Below are positions 60,259 to 64,000 of a DNA stretch of 64,000 nt, one piece after another. Both the position numbers and the translations under genes were made by a program. Below the pieces are notes generated by a model. It was not told the origin of the DNA. It did no database searches and saw only the letters and a program-made list of their open reading frames with translations. Origin of the DNA: Candidatus Poribacteria bacterium. Its GTDB lineage: Bacteria; Poribacteria; WGA-4E; WGA-3G. Location: assembly GCA_028824685.1 (NCBI GenBank), contig JAPPCZ010000109.1:80406-144405 (forward strand), read 5' to 3'. How positions within the stretch are numbered: the first letter of the stretch is position 1; each line of letters opens with the position of its first letter.

Positions 60259-60304
60259 CGCCCACCTTGCAGTCTTTATCAAGCTTTTGTTCCCTAAATC
60301 TTTG

Positions 60305-60390
60305 CTATAAACTCACAAACGATTTCACCCGCCGCACAATATCAGAAAAATAACACAACCGATCATAATATCCCATCACCCGCTTCACAT
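60305..60390 (-). pseudogene. Copied 3' fragment of the lytic transglycosylase gene
   Basis: Minus-strand translation VKRVMGYYDRLCYFSDIVRRVKSFVSL* matches the C-terminus VKKVMGYYDRLCYFSDIVRRVKSVVSL* of 63149..63841. Confidence 0.85.
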
Positions 60391-60407
60391 AAATTATTGT
60401 TAATTGC

Positions 60408-60437
60408 TTGAGCATTCCGTTTCAGTTCTTGTATAAT
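60408..60437 (+). promoter_or_regulatory. Candidate sigma70-like promoter of cassette 2
   Basis: TTGAGC - 18 bp - TATAAT; identical arrangement upstream of cassette 3. Confidence 0.55.
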
Positions 60438-60480
60438 TATTGTTAATTACAGAGAACATCAATATTGAAAACGAAATGCG

Positions 60481-60583
60481 AATGGTGTGCGTCCTCCACT
60501 GACGAGTGCCAAAACCAGTGCATACAAAACTCTCATAACAGACAGGCCGTTGTGGTGTGTCACACAACAATCGGAGGTTATAG
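60481..60583 (+). promoter_or_regulatory. Conserved leader 2 of the tandem cassette
   Basis: Near-identical to leader 3 and similar to leader 1; contains CGTC(CTCCACT)GACG and CCGTTGTGGTGTGTCACACAACAATCGG hairpin candidates next to the SD. Confidence 0.75.
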
Positions 60584-61312
60584 ATGACTCGAGACATCAC
60601 CCCAATAAAATGGCTTATTGGTGCTATTGCCCTCCTCATAATAGTTGCAGGTGCGTGTTATTTATGGTACCAGCACTCACTGGCAGACGAGAGAAAAGCA
60701 GCTGCCGAAGCCACTGAACTCGCTCGCCAATGGGAACTCACCCAAAAAGCAGATACTGAGAGTGGAGTGGAACAGGCAGCCGATGTTATCTCTGCACAAG
60801 GCACAATGCCAACCACAGAGAAACCGAGAACCAAGAGAGGCGAACCTGCAGTGACGAAAGACAACGCCCCTGTCGAGACTCAAAATGTTGCCGCAGGTAT
60901 GCCATCCGTGGAAAATACGAAACCCGTTCGCGTCTCACCTCACGGTTTTGGCCCCTATCCTAAAATTCCAGAAGGGGCACCAATTGCCGAATTTCATGAA
61001 TCGGATGATGTAGGGATGGAGCTTCTCCTTCGCACTGCCGTCAAAGCATGGAATGAAGGTGAACGTTTCCTGGGGGCAAGTGGCGATGAAGAAAAAGTGT
61101 ATCTCCATTATCCAAATACTTTGTATGTCTGGTATACCACGGTAGACAATGGAGATGGAACTTTTAGCAAACGTATTAGTAGAGGGAAATCAGGTGGAGA
61201 TGTGAACATCACTGAAGAACAAGTTCGGACAGGTAATCTTCCTCCCGGTCTCCGTATAATAGAAATGGACAAGGCTGGCATAGAGCCTTATTCATATTTA
61301 GGTTTACGTTAA
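60584..61312 (+). CDS. Cassette protein A2: membrane-anchored 'GFGPYP' protein
   Basis: MTRDITPIKWLIGAIALLIIVAGACYLWYQHSLADERKAAAEA...VRVSPHGFGPYPKIP...AGIEPYSYLGLR. Confidence 0.85.
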   Translation: MTRDITPIKWLIGAIALLIIVAGACYLWYQHSLADERKAAAEATELARQWELTQKADTESGVEQAADVISAQGTMPTTEKPRTKRGEPAVTKDNAPVETQNVAAGMPSVENTKPVRVSPHGFGPYPKIPEGAPIAEFHESDDVGMELLLRTAVKAWNEGERFLGASGDEEKVYLHYPNTLYVWYTTVDNGDGTFSKRISRGKSGGDVNITEEQVRTGNLPPGLRIIEMDKAGIEPYSYLGLR

Positions 61313-61334
61313 TTACCAAAAAGGAGTTATTAAA

Positions 61335-61856
61335 ATGTTTTACAAGAAAATAGATCTCGCGTTACTAATTCTGATCGCAGTTGTAGGAATTGTGTTTACA
61401 GTCTCTTATGTATCGGCAATCCAAAAAGATATGTATCCTGATGGTTCTGGTACGTGGAGCGATATTGACGCGAATACAGCTGTACCCGCAACCGCTACTG
61501 CTGCGGCTTCTGTTTCCAAATGGAGTGCAATAGGCGGGACCATGGTTTCGACCTGGACACGGGCGCGGTGTCGTTCAACCCTCAGCACTGGGCAAGTGTC
61601 AAAAGGCACTTATACGCTCTTTTCAACCGAAGGGGAAAAAGAGATAAACGGGAAAAAAGAGAAAGTCAGTGCTATCGTTAGTGGTTTCACAGGCGGGTGT
61701 CTTGATTTCCTTTCAGGTGAAGACAAACATTTGTTTAAAAGCATTAACGAGGCTCCCGGTGGTGCTCAGACATCTGTGATATTAAATCCACCTCACTTTG
61801 ACGGTAATGCCAATACTGAATATATACTTTGGGGGCCCGCTGAAGCCTTTGAATAG
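61335..61856 (+). CDS. Cassette protein B2: small secreted protein, not obviously similar to B1
   Basis: MFYKKIDLALLILIAVVGIVFTVSYVSA hydrophobic N-terminus; follows A2 by 22 bp; AAGGAG upstream. Confidence 0.75.
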   Translation: MFYKKIDLALLILIAVVGIVFTVSYVSAIQKDMYPDGSGTWSDIDANTAVPATATAAASVSKWSAIGGTMVSTWTRARCRSTLSTGQVSKGTYTLFSTEGEKEINGKKEKVSAIVSGFTGGCLDFLSGEDKHLFKSINEAPGGAQTSVILNPPHFDGNANTEYILWGPAEAFE

Positions 61857-61863
61857 AGATCTC

Positions 61864-61900
61864 AGGCAGGTATCCACTTTGGGTATCTGCCTTTACTTTT
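61864..61900 (+). terminator. Rho-independent terminator-like hairpin of cassette 2
   Basis: AGGCAGGTATCC...GGGTATCTGCCT followed by TTACTTTTT; homologous to 60223-60258. Confidence 0.7.
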
Positions 61901-61945
61901 TCACCCACTTCTCACTCTTTTCGCGCTTTTGTCCCTTAATCTCTA

Positions 61946-62029
61946 CTATAATTTAGTGGCGCTTTCACCCTCCGCACAATATCAGAAAATAGCACAACCG
62001 ATCATAATACCCCATCACCCGCTTCACAT
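61946..62029 (-). pseudogene. Second copied 3' fragment of the lytic transglycosylase gene, frameshifted
   Basis: CACCCTCCGCACAATATCAGAAAATAGCACAACCGATCATAATACCCCATCACCCGCTTCACAT; one A missing from the AGAAAAATAG run relative to the gene. Confidence 0.8.
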
Positions 62030-62044
62030 AATTTTGTTAATTGC

Positions 62045-62074
62045 TTGAGCATTCTGTTTCAGTTCTTGTATAAT
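62045..62074 (+). promoter_or_regulatory. Candidate sigma70-like promoter of cassette 3
   Basis: TTGAGC - 18 bp - TATAAT, same context as 60408-60437. Confidence 0.55.
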
Positions 62075-62117
62075 TATTGTTAATTACAGAGAACATCAAT
62101 ATTGAAAACGAAATGCG

Positions 62118-62220
62118 AATGGTGTGCGTCCCCCACTGACGAGTGGAAAAACCCGTGCATACAAAACTCTCGTAACAGACATGCCAATGTGGCGTGTCAC
62201 ACAACAGTCGGAGGTTATAG
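62118..62220 (+). promoter_or_regulatory. Conserved leader 3 of the tandem cassette
   Basis: AATGGTGTGCGTCCCCCACTGACGAGTGG...CATGCCAATGTGGCGTGTCACACAACAGTCGGAGGTTATAG. Confidence 0.75.
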
Positions 62221-62955
62221 ATGACTCGAGACATCACCCCAATAAAATGGATTATTGGTGCTATTGCCCTCCTGATAATCATTGCCGGCGCGTGTTATTT
62301 GTGGTACCGATATGACACAGCACCCTATAGGCAAGAGGCATCCGATGCTGCGGAATTAGCGCGCCGATTGGAAAACCAGCAGGCGAAGCAGAAAGCAGCA
62401 ACGGAGACCGAAACAGCGTCAACAAAAGAAACTGCGGAAAATACTACCGCAAAGAAACCCGTCAACGAGAATACCGCTGAAGTGGAAAATAATACCGAAG
62501 CGGAGATAAACCAACAAGCCGGAACACCAGTGGACATAGCAGTAAAGTCGGATGAGAAAGTGTCACCCTATGGTTTTGGACCCTACCCAAAACTGCCTCA
62601 GGACTTTCCTGAACAGGATTTTTGGGAATTCCCGCGAGACAAAAACATGGAATTAATGGATCGCGTCCTTGTAAAATTATGGGAACAAGGTAAACGTCCC
62701 CATGGCGTAACAATGGAAAAAGGATTAGTTTACCCGACGCTGCCAAACACGCTGATTGTCAAATGGAAAACTGAAATAACCCCATTTGGGACAAGAAAAA
62801 AAGTAGTCAGCGTGCAATATCCTCCAGAAGCTGCATCTTTTATACGTTCACATCAACCCCTATCTATCTATGAAAGTGATATTCCGGCACATTTTAAAGT
62901 GATTGAATTCAAGGATGCGGGTATTGACCCGTATCAGTTTTTAGATTTACCATAA
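62221..62955 (+). CDS. Cassette protein A3: membrane-anchored 'GFGPYP' protein
   Basis: MTRDITPIKWIIGAIALLIIIAGACYLWYRYD...KVSPYGFGPYPKLP...AGIDPYQFLDLP. Confidence 0.85.
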   Translation: MTRDITPIKWIIGAIALLIIIAGACYLWYRYDTAPYRQEASDAAELARRLENQQAKQKAATETETASTKETAENTTAKKPVNENTAEVENNTEAEINQQAGTPVDIAVKSDEKVSPYGFGPYPKLPQDFPEQDFWEFPRDKNMELMDRVLVKLWEQGKRPHGVTMEKGLVYPTLPNTLIVKWKTEITPFGTRKKVVSVQYPPEAASFIRSHQPLSIYESDIPAHFKVIEFKDAGIDPYQFLDLP

Positions 62956-62968
62956 GGAGAGATTTACA

Positions 62969-63115
62969 ATGAAAAAAGTATTTGTTTTTCTTACTATCTT
63001 GCTTGGTGTTGGAGCATTCCTAATTGAATCTTCACTAATAAAAGATGTTTTCAGTAGACCGACACGTGGCGCCAATAGAATGGGTATGTGCCGGTACTTT
63101 TTCATACACCTATAG
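62969..63115 (+). pseudogene. Cassette protein B3: truncated remnant of a small secreted protein
   Basis: ATG 62969: MKKVFVFLTILLGVGAFLIESSLIKDVFSRPTRGANRMGMCRYFFIHL*; its end reads into a decayed version of the cassette terminator (TGGGTATGTGCCGGTACTTTTT). Below ORF-track size cut-off. Confidence 0.6.
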
Positions 63116-63148
63116 TCTTTTATCACGCTTTTGTTCCCTAAATCTTTG

Positions 63149-63841
63149 CTATAAACTCACAACTGATTTCACCCGCCGCACAATATCAGAAAAATAGCAC
63201 AACCGATCATAATATCCCATCACCTTTTTCACATATTGGCGAGTCTCTTGATACCCTCTAAAATAGCCGTGCGGTGGCACACCCGACTTCCATATTTCAG
63301 CATGTAGTTTTTTATCCTTTTCTGTGAGTAGACTGAGATTTTTGCTAAGGCACTCCCACTCATGTGACTTATGTTCACGGTGTTTGGCAATTTTCTGCGC
63401 GTCCTTGATATGCCCGCGCCCACCGTTATAACTCGCTAAAGCAATACGGATACGATTCGGATGCGAACTCTCTGGATACAGATCGTATAAACTGCGTAGA
63501 TAACGCGTTGCACCAGCAATGCTTTGATGTGCTTCAAATGGATCGGTGACACCCAATTCTTTTGCTGTTTTAGGCATTAGCTGCATCAATCCCTTCGCAC
63601 CAGCAGGACTTACCGCGTATTCGTTAAATCCAGATTCCTGGACAATCAGTGCAGTAATCAGCCGCCAATCCAACTGATGTGTCGCCGCATGTTTTTGGAT
63701 TACGCGACGATACTTTAGAATCTCTGGGGATACAGCGAGAAGTCGAACACCGTTCCAGTCACGGACGAATACGACAATGCCCCCAATCAGTAGCGCACAT
63801 ACAATAATCTTCACAAGAGTGCGTTTTGATATCTTTGCCAT
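63149..63841 (-). CDS. Membrane-anchored lytic transglycosylase (SLT domain)
   Basis: DWRLITALIVQESGFNEYAVSPAGAKGLMQLMPKTAKELGVTDPFEAHQSIAGATRYLRSLYDLYP...ALASYNGG. Confidence 0.95.
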   Translation of the reverse strand: MAKISKRTLVKIIVCALLIGGIVVFVRDWNGVRLLAVSPEILKYRRVIQKHAATHQLDWRLITALIVQESGFNEYAVSPAGAKGLMQLMPKTAKELGVTDPFEAHQSIAGATRYLRSLYDLYPESSHPNRIRIALASYNGGRGHIKDAQKIAKHREHKSHEWECLSKNLSLLTEKDKKLHAEIWKSGVPPHGYFRGYQETRQYVKKVMGYYDRLCYFSDIVRRVKSVVSL

Positions 63842-63944
63842 GTGAGTCTAATCCCATTCTCGCCAATGTGTAGCGCAAACTGTATGAAGATTAATTTATT
63901 AATTCGGTAATTTCTTGTTAGGTATATTCTGAATATGTCAAACG

Positions 63945-64000
63945 CTCTTCAGTCCCGCTGAATGCCAAAAAGGCATTCATAGCGTTGATTTGGTAGGGAC
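63945..64000. repeat. Start of a dispersed intergenic repeat, cut by window end
   Basis: CTTCAGTCCCGCTGAATGCCAAAAAGGCATTCATAGCGTTGATTT resembles 5235-5262 and 47450-47500. Confidence 0.6.

Noticed and set aside
59617-61856. B1 and B2 as a homologous protein family
   Set aside because: Apart from signal peptides, position and a few cysteines, no convincing alignment by eye; treated as different proteins pending a profile search.

Overview
This is a 64 kb AT-leaning bacterial chromosomal window. Repeated phytanoyl-CoA dioxygenases, DxNxDGxVNILDLVIVA dockerin-type repeats, sulfatase, WD40 proteins and many dispersed palindromes resemble sponge-associated or marine Candidatus Poribacteria and related lineages; this taxonomic guess is unverified. 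I saw no rRNA, tRNA, CRISPR array or intact IS. Main content: (1) tandem secreted dockerin-bearing glycoside-hydrolase-like proteins, the first running off the left edge and absent from the ORF track; (2) a ~17 kb minus-strand cluster (MoxR, DUF58, two VWA/BatA-like membrane proteins, a DUF4175-like protein, a beta-propeller protein, a carboxypeptidase-regulatory-domain protein, a prenyltransferase-repeat protein and an 827-aa small-beta-repeat protein); (3) two WD40 proteins with 14 and 7 recognisable blades; (4) two tandem RDD-PspA/IM30 fusion proteins; (5) two tandem ABC peptide-binding proteins, one with two dockerin repeats after its signal peptide; (6) a threefold tandem cassette at ~58.77-63.2 kb, the best candidate for an undescribed system: conserved promoter and leader, membrane-anchored 'GFGPYP' protein, variable small secreted protein, terminator, and a copied fragment of the neighbouring lytic transglycosylase 3' end; (7) several families of palindromic/MITE-like repeats, one next to a transposase remnant. 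All product names come from reading motifs in the translations; no database search was run.
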